Part shown: in pieces, positions 40,902 through 49,239 of the stretch | How the letters are laid out: each line of letters starts with the position of its first letter | How positions within the stretch are numbered: position 1 is the first letter of the stretch | From: VXOI01 sp965197575 | Lineage (GTDB): Bacteria; Chloroflexota; Dehalococcoidia; Lucifugimonadales; UBA3495 | Assembly: GCA_965197575.1 (NCBI GenBank) | Contig: OZ240214.1 | Span: 1,054,001-1,118,000, forward strand | Direction: 5' to 3' | Length of the DNA stretch: 64,000 nt | The notes under the pieces: model-generated | What the model was told of the DNA's origin: nothing | Seen by the model: only the letters and a program-made list of their open reading frames with translations | The model's database searches: none | Program-made: the position numbers and the translations under genes

Positions 40902-41753
40902 TTAGGGCAGGCTCACTACCAGTATCCGGTCGCGGCGGCTGAGGTCTTGCTCGGCCGAGGTCTCCGCCTCCGGCAGGTATTGGCGGACGGCCTCTTCGGC
41001 GGCGGGAAACTGCTCCGGGTCGAGTTCCAGCAGGATAACGCCCGGCTGCTTCAGCTTTGCGGGGGCTTGCGATAGTAGCCGCCGCACGAGGTCGAGACCG
41101 TCCGGGCCTCCGTCCAGCGCGGTCTGCGGTTCGTTCCGCACTTCGGGCGCAAGTTCCGGCAGGCGCGCGCTGGGGATGTAGGGCAGGTTGGCTACGATGA
41201 GGTCCACCGGCTCCGGCACCGCCTCCAGCAGGTCGCCGTGGCCCAGCCTGACTCGGTCGGCGACTCCGTGGGCGCGGATGTTGTAGGCGGCCACGTCGAG
41301 GGCGGGTTCCGACACGTCCACGGCGTAGATGCGGGCGGCAGGCAGGTGGATGGCCAGGTTCACCGCGATGGCCCCGCTGCCGGTGCCTACGTCGGCGATG
41401 ACCAACTCCCGGGTCTCCATACCCATCAGGGCCATGAACAGCGTGTGTTCGACAATGCCCTCGGTTTCGGGACGGGGGATGAGCACCGACGGCGTGACCA
41501 TCACGTTGATGCCGTAGAACTCGCGGTAGCCGAGGATGTAGGCGAGGGGGACGCGCTCCAGGCGTTGCTCGACTATATCGGCCAGGTCTCGGGCCTGCTG
41601 GGCGCCGACCTCCGTTTCCTGCTCGGCGAATATGTTCTGCCGCGCCATCCGCATCACGGTCATCACCATGACCTCGGCTTCCAGGCGGGCGTCGGGAAGG
41701 CCAACGGCCTCCAGGGTCTGGTGCGTCTGCTGGATCGTCTCGCGGATATTCAT
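40902..41753 (-). CDS. prmC: Release-factor glutamine methyltransferase
   Basis: 283 residues. It methylates the Gln of the GGQ motif in release factors. Helical N-terminal domain (1-75), then YREFYGINVMVTPSVLIPRPET (RPET motif), SAM-binding ADVGTGSGAIAVNLA (120-134), and the active-site segment VANLPYIPSA. The usual NPPY reads NLPY here. Next to prfA on the same strand, as in most bacteria, 76 bases downstream of it. Confidence 0.95.
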   Translation of the reverse strand: MNIRETIQQTHQTLEAVGLPDARLEAEVMVMTVMRMARQNIFAEQETEVGAQQARDLADIVEQRLERVPLAYILGYREFYGINVMVTPSVLIPRPETEGIVEHTLFMALMGMETRELVIADVGTGSGAIAVNLAIHLPAARIYAVDVSEPALDVAAYNIRAHGVADRVRLGHGDLLEAVPEPVDLIVANLPYIPSARLPELAPEVRNEPQTALDGGPDGLDLVRRLLSQAPAKLKQPGVILLELDPEQFPAAEEAVRQYLPEAETSAEQDLSRRDRILVVSLP

Positions 41754-41829
41754 AGCAGGCCGCTCCCTTTGAAGCGAGGGTGGGTAATCGTCCCTTTTCC
41801 CGCTGCCGGTGGCCCGGAGCGAGGCCCGG

Positions 41830-42909
41830 TTACACGCTGGCTTCGCCCAGCAGGTGGTCTTCTTCCCACGAGACCATCCGGTCGATGATGTCGTCGAGCT
41901 CGCCGTCCATGAACCTCGGTATCCCGTGGAAGGTGTTGCTGCTGCGGTGGTCGGTTATGCGGTCTTGGGGGTAGTTGTAGGTGCGGATTTTCTCGGCCCG
42001 CTCCGCGCCGCCGACCTGGGAGCGCCGCGCCTGGCTGATCTCGGCGTCGTGCCGGTCCTGCTCCGCCTCAAACAGGCGGGCCCGCAGCATCGCCATCGCC
42101 CGTTGCTTGTTCTTGTATTGGGAGCGCTCGTCCTGGCAGACGACGGTGACGCCGGTGGGAACGTGGACGATGCGGACGGCGGTGGCGACCTTGTTGACGT
42201 TCTGCCCGCCGTGGCCGCCGGCGTGGAAAATGTCGATGCGGAGGTCGTCGGGTCCGACGTTGACCTCGACGTCGTCGGCCTCGGGGAGGACCGCCACGGT
42301 GGCGGTAGAGGTGTGGATGCGGCCCTGCGCCTCGGTGTTGGGCACCCGCTGGACACGGTGGACGCCGCGCTCGTACTTGAGGCGGCTGAACGCGCCCTTG
42401 CCCTGCACTTCGAAGATGATCTCTTTGTATCCGCCCACTTCGGAGGGGTTGGCGTCCATCACGTCGACCTTCCAGCCGCGCACTTGGGCGTAACGGCTGT
42501 AGGCGCGGTAAAGGTCGGCGGCGAACAACCCGGCTTCCGCCCCGCCCGTTCCGGCGCGCACTTCGATGATTACGTCGCGCTGATCGTTGGGGTCCCTGGG
42601 CAGCAGCGCGGTGCGCAACGACCGGGTGACGGTCTCCAACCTGGCCCGGTCGCCGTCCAGTTCCTCGCGGGCCATCTGGACCAGCTCCGGTTCCCCGCCT
42701 TCGTGGACCAGCGCCTCCAGATCGTCGATTTCTTGGGAAAGCTCGCGGTACTCCCGCGCTATGGAGACCAGGTCTTCCAGCGAGGCCCTCTCTTTGGCTA
42801 GTTCCTGGACCCGTTCGTAGTCGATCGCCACGTCCGGGTCGCCCATAGACGCTTCGATCTCTTCGTAGTGGTGGATTATCGCATCCAGTCTGTCGAACAT
42901 AGAGGACAT
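41830..42909 (-). CDS. prfA: Peptide chain release factor 1
   Basis: 359 residues. GGQ (234-236, in AGGHGGQNVNK) triggers peptide release, and PNT (190-192, in QRVPNTEAQGRIHTS) is the PxT-type stop-recognition motif of RF1, which reads UAA and UAG. It does not read UGA, relevant to the TGA in the selenoprotein gene. ATG 42909; prmC follows. Confidence 0.97.
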   Translation of the reverse strand: MSSMFDRLDAIIHHYEEIEASMGDPDVAIDYERVQELAKERASLEDLVSIAREYRELSQEIDDLEALVHEGGEPELVQMAREELDGDRARLETVTRSLRTALLPRDPNDQRDVIIEVRAGTGGAEAGLFAADLYRAYSRYAQVRGWKVDVMDANPSEVGGYKEIIFEVQGKGAFSRLKYERGVHRVQRVPNTEAQGRIHTSTATVAVLPEADDVEVNVGPDDLRIDIFHAGGHGGQNVNKVATAVRIVHVPTGVTVVCQDERSQYKNKQRAMAMLRARLFEAEQDRHDAEISQARRSQVGGAERAEKIRTYNYPQDRITDHRSSNTFHGIPRFMDGELDDIIDRMVSWEEDHLLGEASV

Positions 42910-43105
42910 CGCGCGAATCTCTTGCGGTGAGTGTTTTTTTGGGCTTCCGGTTACGGTATCCGCAACGCGCCAATAGTTTAACCTAAAGACTATCCGATAA
43001 ACAGTCCTATACTTATGACTTTGATAAACATAACTTCAGCCTGTGGGTAGCCGTGAACGCTGACGCTGTGCTCGGATGTGGTATTATTCTGCCGAGGAAG
43101 CCACG

Positions 43106-43396
43106 ATGACACCAGAGTTCATAGCAATACTGGCGGTCGGCCTTCCCCTTTACGGGATCTTCTTGATGGGTTTCCAACTCGTGCTCAAGCGTTTAGACCG
43201 CATTGAAGACCGCATCGACCGGGTCGAAGGGAGGATAGATCGCGTCGAAGGGAGGATCGACCGTGTGGAAGAGCGGCTCGGAGGCCAGATCGGGCAACTG
43301 AGCGCTCGCGTCGGAGACATGGAGCAAAGGCAGTCGAAGATTGAAGGTTTGCTTGAAGGAATCCGCGATTCCCTTTTCGACCGCAGCCGTGGTTAA
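43106..43396 (+). CDS. Membrane-anchored coiled-coil protein with 21-bp coding repeats
   Basis: 96 residues from ATG 43106 (a GTG at 43076 is possible). One N-terminal span (about 5-25, FIAILAVGLPLYGIFLMGF), then a long heptad helix in which DRVEGRI is repeated; the DNA shows about three 21-base units (43207-43275). Orientation is the reverse of the tail-anchored protein at 3783. Function unknown; the shape resembles small membrane coiled-coil proteins of phage-holin accessory type. Confidence 0.6.
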   Translation: MTPEFIAILAVGLPLYGIFLMGFQLVLKRLDRIEDRIDRVEGRIDRVEGRIDRVEERLGGQIGQLSARVGDMEQRQSKIEGLLEGIRDSLFDRSRG

Positions 43397-43429
43397 GCGG
43401 CTAAACCTTCCTCATCCACAGGCCCATAG

Positions 43430-44155
43430 TCAGTAGTCCAGCGGCTTCTCGCCCCAATGCAGGCTTACCGTGCCCATGCCAAGGCGGCGGTACGACACCC
43501 GCGCCAAGCCCAACTCCCGCAACATTCCTGCCAGGGCCTCCGCCTCCAGGAAACGGTCAACCGACTGGGGCAGGTAGGTATAGGCGGAACGGTCTCCGGC
43601 CACCGCCCTGCCGATCAGCGGCACCAGCCCGTGGAAGTAGGGGCGGAACAGCCGGGTTTTAAGCCCTCGCTCCATCGGCGTCAACTCCAGCAGGGCCACC
43701 CGTCCGCCGGGCCGCACCACCCGCACCATCTCCTCCAGGGCCTGACGAACGTCCGGCATATTGCGCAGGCTGAACCCGGCCGTGGCGCAACAGAACGCGC
43801 CGTCTCGGAACGGCAATGCCAGCGCATCTCCGACCAGCAGGCCGATATCCGCTGGAGGGCCGTGCTTGACGGACCTCTCCCGCGCCCTTGCGATCATTAC
43901 CGGCAAAAGATCCAGGCCCACGACCCGGTCGACTCCGGCACAGCGGGCGAGTTCCAGCGCCAGGTCGCCGGTGCCGGTGGAAACGTCGAGCGCCGGTCCC
44001 GTGAGTCCCTGCGAAGCCTGCCGAGCAGTGCGGCGCTTCCAACCCCGGTGCATCCCCAGGGTCATTAGGTCGTTCATCAGGTCGTAGCGTCGGGAAATGC
44101 GGGAAAAGAGGTCGGCAACGTAGCGTTGCTTGTCTCCGCCGGTCAGTCCCGCCAT
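43430..44155 (-). CDS. ubiE: Demethylmenaquinone methyltransferase
   Basis: 241 residues from ATG 44155 (a TTG precedes it at 44158). Class I methyltransferase: FSRISRRYDLMNDLMTLGMH, SAM loop LDVSTGTGDLALELA, the GFSLRNMPD motif and TYLPQSVDRF near the end are UbiE/MenG signatures. It performs the last step of menaquinone synthesis, methylating the ring. Last gene of the minus-strand cluster beginning at 47501; the retropepsin-like gene ends 4 bases before it. Confidence 0.94.
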   Translation of the reverse strand: MAGLTGGDKQRYVADLFSRISRRYDLMNDLMTLGMHRGWKRRTARQASQGLTGPALDVSTGTGDLALELARCAGVDRVVGLDLLPVMIARARERSVKHGPPADIGLLVGDALALPFRDGAFCCATAGFSLRNMPDVRQALEEMVRVVRPGGRVALLELTPMERGLKTRLFRPYFHGLVPLIGRAVAGDRSAYTYLPQSVDRFLEAEALAGMLRELGLARVSYRRLGMGTVSLHWGEKPLDY

Positions 44156-44159
44156 CAAC

Positions 44160-44513
44160 TCACAGCAGCAATTGCATCGAATGGAGAGTACGGCTGAACG
44201 GATTGAGCACCAGCCCCAGGATTTCCAACGTCACCACGCCAAGCAGGGCTTGGTCGTCACCCGGTTCACCGAGTATCACAGGCGAATAGTCCTCCCCCTG
44301 TGGAAAGACTAGGTAACAGCGCGACATATTCCGTGTGATCGCGGTTCCATCGGCCAGGCGAAACCGCTCCTCTCTGGTGGCTTCCAGCCCGAGGGACTGC
44401 CACACTCCATAGGGGAGCAAAGTGTAGCCCGCTCCGCTATCCACCAAGAATTCGACAGCCTCTTCCTGGCCTGAAAACCCTCTCGCCAGGCCCTCGATGT
44501 ACGTGATTCCCAT
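44160..44513 (-). CDS. Retropepsin-like aspartic protease domain protein (DSG type)
   Basis: 117 residues. FLVDSGAGYTLLP (23-35) is the active-site strand with DSG in place of DTG, followed by RFRLADGTAI and the late LLGVVTLEILGLVL turn, which match the clan AA single-lobe fold and the paralogue at 13063. Its ATG overlaps the ubiX stop (TGATG), and ubiE follows after 4 bases, so it is translated as part of the menaquinone operon. No signal peptide. Its role there is unknown. Confidence 0.78.
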   Translation of the reverse strand: MGITYIEGLARGFSGQEEAVEFLVDSGAGYTLLPYGVWQSLGLEATREERFRLADGTAITRNMSRCYLVFPQGEDYSPVILGEPGDDQALLGVVTLEILGLVLNPFSRTLHSMQLLL

Positions 44514-45106
44514 CAGCCGGACCTCTCCCCATACTGCATGTCAACCGGCAGAGTTTCCTCTATTCCCAAGGCGACCATAACCCTGCCAACCACAAATTGC
44601 ACTATATCTTTCACGGTTGCGGGCTTCAAGTAAAAGGCGGGGTCGGGTGGCAGCACCACCGCGCCCATCCGGCTCAGGGTGAGCATGTTCTCCAGGTGTA
44701 TGCTGTGCAGCGGCGTTTCCCGGGGCACCAGCACCAAGGGCCGCCGCTCTTTCAGGCAAACGTCGGCGGCCCGCAACAGCAGGTTGCCTGAGATGCCGTT
44801 GGCCAAGGAGGCGATGCTGTTCATGCTGGCCGGGACGATCACCATACCGGCCGCCGGGTAGGTGCCGCTGGCGATGGGGGCGCGTAGGTCGTTGATCGCG
44901 TAGTTGATGAACGCGGGGTGCTCCTGCCATTCCACCAGCGTCTCGTTGAAAGGCTGGTCAATCTCTTCCTGCCAGACCAGCCGGGCGGCGTTGGAGCAGA
45001 CCACCGCGGTGGGGATGTCCCGCCGGAGCAGCCCGTCGACCGTCTCGCGGGCCATCACCGAGCCGCTGGCGCCGGAGATGCCGACGATTACCGGGTTGGC
45101 CGCTAT
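44513..45106 (-). CDS. ubiX: UbiX-type flavin prenyltransferase
   Basis: About 197 residues. VIVGISGASGSVMARETVDGL binds FMN, VPASMNSIASLANGISGNLLL carries the conserved serine-rich segment, and LVLVPRETPLHSIHLENML is the diagnostic RETPL stretch. It makes prenylated FMN, the cofactor of UbiD. The start is unclear: no ATG, GTG or TTG lies in frame near the beginning of the homology. ATA at 45106, overlapping the ubiA stop (ATAG), is the best-placed codon; the nearest ATG is about 150 bases inside ubiA. Confidence 0.93.
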   Translation of the reverse strand: MAANPVIVGISGASGSVMARETVDGLLRRDIPTAVVCSNAARLVWQEEIDQPFNETLVEWQEHPAFINYAINDLRAPIASGTYPAAGMVIVPASMNSIASLANGISGNLLLRAADVCLKERRPLVLVPRETPLHSIHLENMLTLSRMGAVVLPPDPAFYLKPATVKDIVQFVVGRVMVALGIEETLPVDMQYGERSG

Positions 45107-45999
45107 AACGCCACCGCCAGGGTCGTGAAGACCAACAAGATGATGGAGATGGTGCTGTTGTACTGGAACAGCGGCGAGCGCAGCTTGGAGAGGTCGTCGG
45201 CCTTCAGCAGACTGTTTTCCATTGCCAACAGGGCGGTGGCGATGGCCCATCCGATGAAGTAGTAGAACGCCAGGTCGAGCCAAAACCCCACGGCCAGCAG
45301 GGCAGCCGATGACAGCAGGTGCATCGTTCGCGCCGTCAACAACGCGCGACGGATGCCGAAACGCCGCGGGACGGAGTTGACGCCGTACTCGCGGTCGAAA
45401 TCGTAGTCGGCGCAACCGTATATCACGTCGAACCCGCCGGCCCACATCGCCACGGCGAAGGAGATGAGCGCCGGCTCCGGGTCCATCCTTCCCGTCACGG
45501 CAATCCAGGCGGCCGACGGGGAGATGGCCAGCGCCCAGCCCAGGAAGAAATGGCAAGCCCAAGTGTAATACTTGGTGAACGAGTAGAGGACCACGTAACC
45601 CGCGGCCACCGGCGCGAGGATGAGCGTAAGCGTGTTCAACTGGGAAGCGGCATAGAAGAACACGCCGGTGCCGACCAGCATCATCAGGATGATGTCCCAA
45701 GGCTTGAGCAGCCCCCGGGGCAGGTGGCGGCCGGCAGTCCGGGGGTTGGCGATGTCCTCCTTGCGGTGGATGAGCCGGTTGGCCGACATACCCAGCGTGC
45801 GCACGCCGGTCATCGCCACCGTTATCCAGATGAAGTCGCTCCAGCCGGGCCAGCCGTCGGCCGCCAGGATCATGCCAATGTAGCAAAACGGCAGTGCGTA
45901 GAGGGATTCCCAGACGCGAATCGAGGACAGGTAGAGCGGTACCCGGCCGAGGACGGCAGAGAATACCGAATTAGGAATAGCGAATGGTGAAGTGGACAT
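45103..45999 (-). CDS. UbiA-family prenyltransferase (probable MqnP)
   Basis: 298 residues with eight to nine spans. The two Asp-rich motifs for Mg-prenyl diphosphate are NRLIHRKEDIANPRTAGR (about 77-94; a variant with Asp-x-x-NPRT) and DYDFDREYGVNS (near 200). It attaches an isoprenoid tail to the aromatic carboxylate. First 12 residues (MSTSPFAIPNSV) are encoded by an intergenic AT-rich repeat also seen at 46020-46045, so the native start may be later. Between ubiD and ubiX. Confidence 0.92.
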   Translation of the reverse strand: MSTSPFAIPNSVFSAVLGRVPLYLSSIRVWESLYALPFCYIGMILAADGWPGWSDFIWITVAMTGVRTLGMSANRLIHRKEDIANPRTAGRHLPRGLLKPWDIILMMLVGTGVFFYAASQLNTLTLILAPVAAGYVVLYSFTKYYTWACHFFLGWALAISPSAAWIAVTGRMDPEPALISFAVAMWAGGFDVIYGCADYDFDREYGVNSVPRRFGIRRALLTARTMHLLSSAALLAVGFWLDLAFYYFIGWAIATALLAMENSLLKADDLSKLRSPLFQYNSTISIILLVFTTLAVAL

Positions 46000-46046
46000 G
46001 GCTCGCGTTTCCGCCTCTAATTCACCATTCCGAATTCGCTATTCTA
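45970..46046. repeat. AT-rich inverted repeat between ubiD and ubiA
   Basis: GAATAGCGAATGGTGAA (from about 45975) faces TTCACCATTCCGAATTCGCTATTC (46021-46044) about 30 bases later. A related CCCATTCGCTATTC is at 13835-13850. The left arm lies in the ubiA start and the right arm overlaps the ubiD stop. Confidence 0.6.
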
Positions 46047-47501
46047 AATCCCATACTCGCTCCACTTGCGGTCGACCAGTTGTTTTATCTCCGGGATCAT
46101 CACGATGTCCGGCGGCCATTCTCTTTTACGCCCGCCTTCCAGGGGGCCTTTGATGGTGGCGTCGATTCCGACCTTGCTCCCGAACTTGGGCGTGGGTGAG
46201 GCGTGGTCCAGGTCGTCGATGGGGCCGGTGGTGAACACGAAGTCCTGCGCCGGGTCGATGTTGTTGGCCACCCGCCAAGCCACTTCCGAGATGTTTTGCA
46301 CGTCGACGAAGTGGTCCACGACGATAATCGTCTTGACCAGGCTCATCAGGCCCAGGCCCCACAGGGCGTGCATCACCTTGCGGGCCTGTCCAGGGTATTC
46401 CTTCTTTACGGAAATGATCACCAGGTTGTGAAAGACGCCCTCGGCGGGCATGTTCATGTCCACCACTTCCGGGAGGAGGGTCTTGATCATAGGCAGGAAC
46501 ACGCGCTCCGTCACCTTGCCCATCCAGTAGTCCTCCATCGGTGGCCGGCCCACGATGGTCGCTGGGTAAATCGGCTGGCGGCGGTGGGTGATGCAGTCGA
46601 TGTGGAAGACCGGGTAGGGGTCTTCCATCGAGTAATAGCCGGTGTGGTCGCCGAACGGGCCTTCGAGGCGGGTCTCGTCCAACTCCACGTATCCTTCCAG
46701 CACGATCTCCGCTTGGGCCGGCACCAGCAGCTCGCTGGTCTTGGCCTTCACTAGATCCACCGCCTCGTCGCGCAGAAATCCAGCGACGACCATCTCGTCC
46801 ATGTCCGGCGGCAGCGGGGCGGAACCCGTCCACATAGTCGCCGGGTCCGCGCCGATGGCCACGGCAACGTCCATACGGTCGAGGCCCAGTTCCCGCCCGA
46901 TGCGCTCGTGGTGGGCGGCTACTTTGTGGGTCTGCCAGTGCATCCCGGTGGTGCGCCGGTCGTACACCTGGAGCCGGTACGTGCCATAGTTCTGCACACC
47001 AGTCTGCGGATCGCGGGTGATCACCAACGGGAGGGTGATGTAGGGGCCGCCGTCCAAGGGCCAGCACTTGAGGACCGGGAACTTGTAGAGGTCTACGTCC
47101 TCGCCATGGAAAACGACTTCCTGGCAGGGAGCGGAGCGCACTGTCTTGGGCTGGAACGACCCCAGATGCACCAACTGCCCGAGGGTGCGGAGCTTGTTGA
47201 TCAGTCCCTCGGGCGGGCCGTGCATCAAGCCCAACAGGTCCTGCACGCGGCCGGCCAGATCGTCCAAGCGTTCCACGCCCAAGGCCCAAGCCATCCGTTG
47301 GGCCGAGCCGAACATGTTGATGAGGACCGGAACGTCGTAGCCCCTGGGGTTCTCGAACAACAAGGCCGGGCCGCCGGACTTGATTACCCGGTCGGCGATC
47401 TCGGTGATCTCCAACTCGTGGTCCACCGGCGTGGCGATGCGCCTGAGTTCGCCCTTCCGTTCCAGAAAGGAGATGTACTCCCGCAGGTCTTTGAAATTCA
47501 T
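46044..47501 (-). CDS. UbiD-family prenylated-FMN decarboxylase (probable MqnL)
   Basis: 485 residues. Starts NFKDLREYISFLERKGEL as in UbiD; VQNYGTYRLQVYDRRTTGMH binds prenyl-FMN; EGPFGDHTGYYS carries the conserved Glu and Asp of the catalytic E-(R)-E network region; and the C-terminal domain ends in the final substrate lid. It removes the ring carboxylate of the menaquinone precursor. Family members also act on aromatic and cinnamic acids, but the operon with ubiA, ubiX and ubiE favours menaquinone. Confidence 0.94.
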   Translation of the reverse strand: MNFKDLREYISFLERKGELRRIATPVDHELEITEIADRVIKSGGPALLFENPRGYDVPVLINMFGSAQRMAWALGVERLDDLAGRVQDLLGLMHGPPEGLINKLRTLGQLVHLGSFQPKTVRSAPCQEVVFHGEDVDLYKFPVLKCWPLDGGPYITLPLVITRDPQTGVQNYGTYRLQVYDRRTTGMHWQTHKVAAHHERIGRELGLDRMDVAVAIGADPATMWTGSAPLPPDMDEMVVAGFLRDEAVDLVKAKTSELLVPAQAEIVLEGYVELDETRLEGPFGDHTGYYSMEDPYPVFHIDCITHRRQPIYPATIVGRPPMEDYWMGKVTERVFLPMIKTLLPEVVDMNMPAEGVFHNLVIISVKKEYPGQARKVMHALWGLGLMSLVKTIIVVDHFVDVQNISEVAWRVANNIDPAQDFVFTTGPIDDLDHASPTPKFGSKVGIDATIKGPLEGGRKREWPPDIVMIPEIKQLVDRKWSEYGI

Positions 47502-47662
47502 CGAAGGGCGACCGGGCGGTCTATCGGATTTCCAAGATGTAGCACGCCCGTATTGTATCGGCTGTCACTGGGCGCGTTCAATCTCAGAACGGGGAGATTC
47601 CGCCGAGGAGGAAGTGAAAGGGGGCTGGCTGACCAACCCCCGATATTGCGAAAGTCCGGGCG

Positions 47663-47989
47663 CTAGAAGCCGGAGGAAGACTCGGCCCGCATCCGGCTGA
47701 AGCAGTCGCTGCAATAGACCGGGCGGTCCCCCCTGGGGCGAAACGGCACCATCGCGTCGGAGCCGCACTCGGCGCAGGTGATGGGATACATTTCGCGTGG
47801 CCCGTCGTTATACATGCCACCGCCGCCGCCACCGCCGCGCTGCTCGGTGCGGCGTACCGCGCGGCAACTGCGGCAACGCTTCGGCTCGTTGCCAAACCCC
47901 CGGGCCTGGAAGAATTCCTGCTCCCCGGCGGTGAAGATGAACTCGCTGCCGCATTCAACGCAAACCAGAGTCTTGTCGGACAGTGCCAC
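47663..47989 (-). CDS. Small double zinc-ribbon protein
   Basis: 108 residues with two C4 clusters: Cys10/13/39/42 and Cys72/75/93/96, joined by a Gly-rich linker (GGGGGGG at 52-58). The first unit (LVCVECGSEFIFTAGEQEFF and then CRSCR) matches the zinc-ribbon family zf-trcl; the second has CAECG and YCSDCF. Likely a nucleic-acid or protein-binding factor; no direct function known. GGAGG precedes the ATG. Confidence 0.85.
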   Translation of the reverse strand: MALSDKTLVCVECGSEFIFTAGEQEFFQARGFGNEPKRCRSCRAVRRTEQRGGGGGGGMYNDGPREMYPITCAECGSDAMVPFRPRGDRPVYCSDCFSRMRAESSSGF

Positions 47990-48138
47990 GGGTGACCTCC
48001 TTAGATGCGGCCAGCGCCGGTGCGCGCCAAGGCCGAGCCGATAATGTGAGACATTATAGCGTCAATCAAGCGTTATGCAACCAAAATCCATAGTTTTGGC
48101 GTGATTTGTGCATATTCGGCATTTTTGACCGATGTTGT

Positions 48139-49239
48139 TTACGTTTCGTCTACCAAAAAACAGGATGACGCTTTGAAAACAGCCCAGAGTTGCTGCCCTG
48201 TGTGAATGTCCATCTCCTCCAGGGCCGCCCCAGTCACTTGGCACCGCAACGGGCCTCCGCAGTCCAACTCCACCGTGTAGCCGGGGGGTCGGGGCTCGAT
48301 GCCGACGACCCTGCCGGGGATGCGATTGCGGGCCGACGAGCCGACCGGCTCCGACTTGGCCAGGATGATGTCCGAGGCCCGGATGCCGACGGTCACCGCG
48401 TCGTTGGCGCCGGAATCAGCCGGAGCCGGGTCTCCCAATGGGACTTCCAAACTCAGCCCCACGCCCCGGCAGCTCATCGTGCCGTCCCTCGGTTGGCGCG
48501 ACTCGACGCTCATGCGAAACAGGTTCTCCACGCCGACCAGCCGGGCGACCCTGGCCTGACCCGGCTGCCCCAGCACGTCCAGCGGCTGGCCCTCGGCGAC
48601 GGTGCGGCCACCGTCGATGACCTGCACCGCGTCCCCCAAGGCCAACGCTTCCTCCCGGTCGTGGGTCACCAGTATCACCGGCACCGGGTTGCGGGCCAGC
48701 AACGCCCGCAGCTCTCGGCGCACGGTCCGGCGCAGCTCGGCGTCCAGCGCGGCGAATGGCTCGTCCAGCAACAGGACTTCGGGGCCCGTCGCCAGCGCGC
48801 GGGCCAGGGCTGCCCGTTGTTGCTGCCCGCCTGAAAGCTCCCAAGGGTAGCGCTCCTCCAACCCCTCCAGCTCCAGGGTTTGCAACATCGAGCGCACCCG
48901 CTCCTGCGCACCGGCATCGCGTCTGGAGGGGAGGCCGTAGGCGACGTTCTTCGCTACGGTCAGGTGGGGAAACAAGTGGTACTGCTGGGTCAGGTAGCCG
49001 ACCCGCCGTTTGTGGGCTGGCGTCCACACCCCGGCCGCGCCGTCGTACACCGTCCGCCCGGCTACTCGCACCACACCGGACAGCGGGCGCAACAGACCGG
49101 CGATGGCCCGCAGCGTGGTGGTCTTGCCGCCGCCGGACGGACCGAACAATACCAGCACCTGCCCGGCCTCTACCCGCCATTCGGCTTGCAGGTCGAAGTC
49201 GCCGACCCGGCAGTGAAACCAGCCCTCAGACAGGCTCAA
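48139..49239 (-). CDS. modC: Molybdate-type ABC transporter ATPase
   Basis: 366 residues from TTG 49239, which overlaps the permease stop (TTGA). Walker A GPSGGGKTT (about 33-41), signature LSGGQQQR, Walker B LLLDEPFAALD, then the His-loop region VILVTHDREEAL. The C-terminal ~130 residues form a TOBE-like domain that usually binds oxyanion and regulates the pump. Last gene of modA-modB-modC. Sulfate or tungstate import is an alternative, but the binding protein is ModA-like. Confidence 0.9.
   Translation of the reverse strand: MSLSEGWFHCRVGDFDLQAEWRVEAGQVLVLFGPSGGGKTTTLRAIAGLLRPLSGVVRVAGRTVYDGAAGVWTPAHKRRVGYLTQQYHLFPHLTVAKNVAYGLPSRRDAGAQERVRSMLQTLELEGLEERYPWELSGGQQQRAALARALATGPEVLLLDEPFAALDAELRRTVRRELRALLARNPVPVILVTHDREEALALGDAVQVIDGGRTVAEGQPLDVLGQPGQARVARLVGVENLFRMSVESRQPRDGTMSCRGVGLSLEVPLGDPAPADSGANDAVTVGIRASDIILAKSEPVGSSARNRIPGRVVGIEPRPPGYTVELDCGGPLRCQVTGAALEEMDIHTGQQLWAVFKASSCFLVDET

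Noticed and set aside
43187..43290. Possible CRISPR-like or tandem repeat array
   Set aside because: The three similar 21-base units are coding heptads of a coiled coil; there are no spacers.
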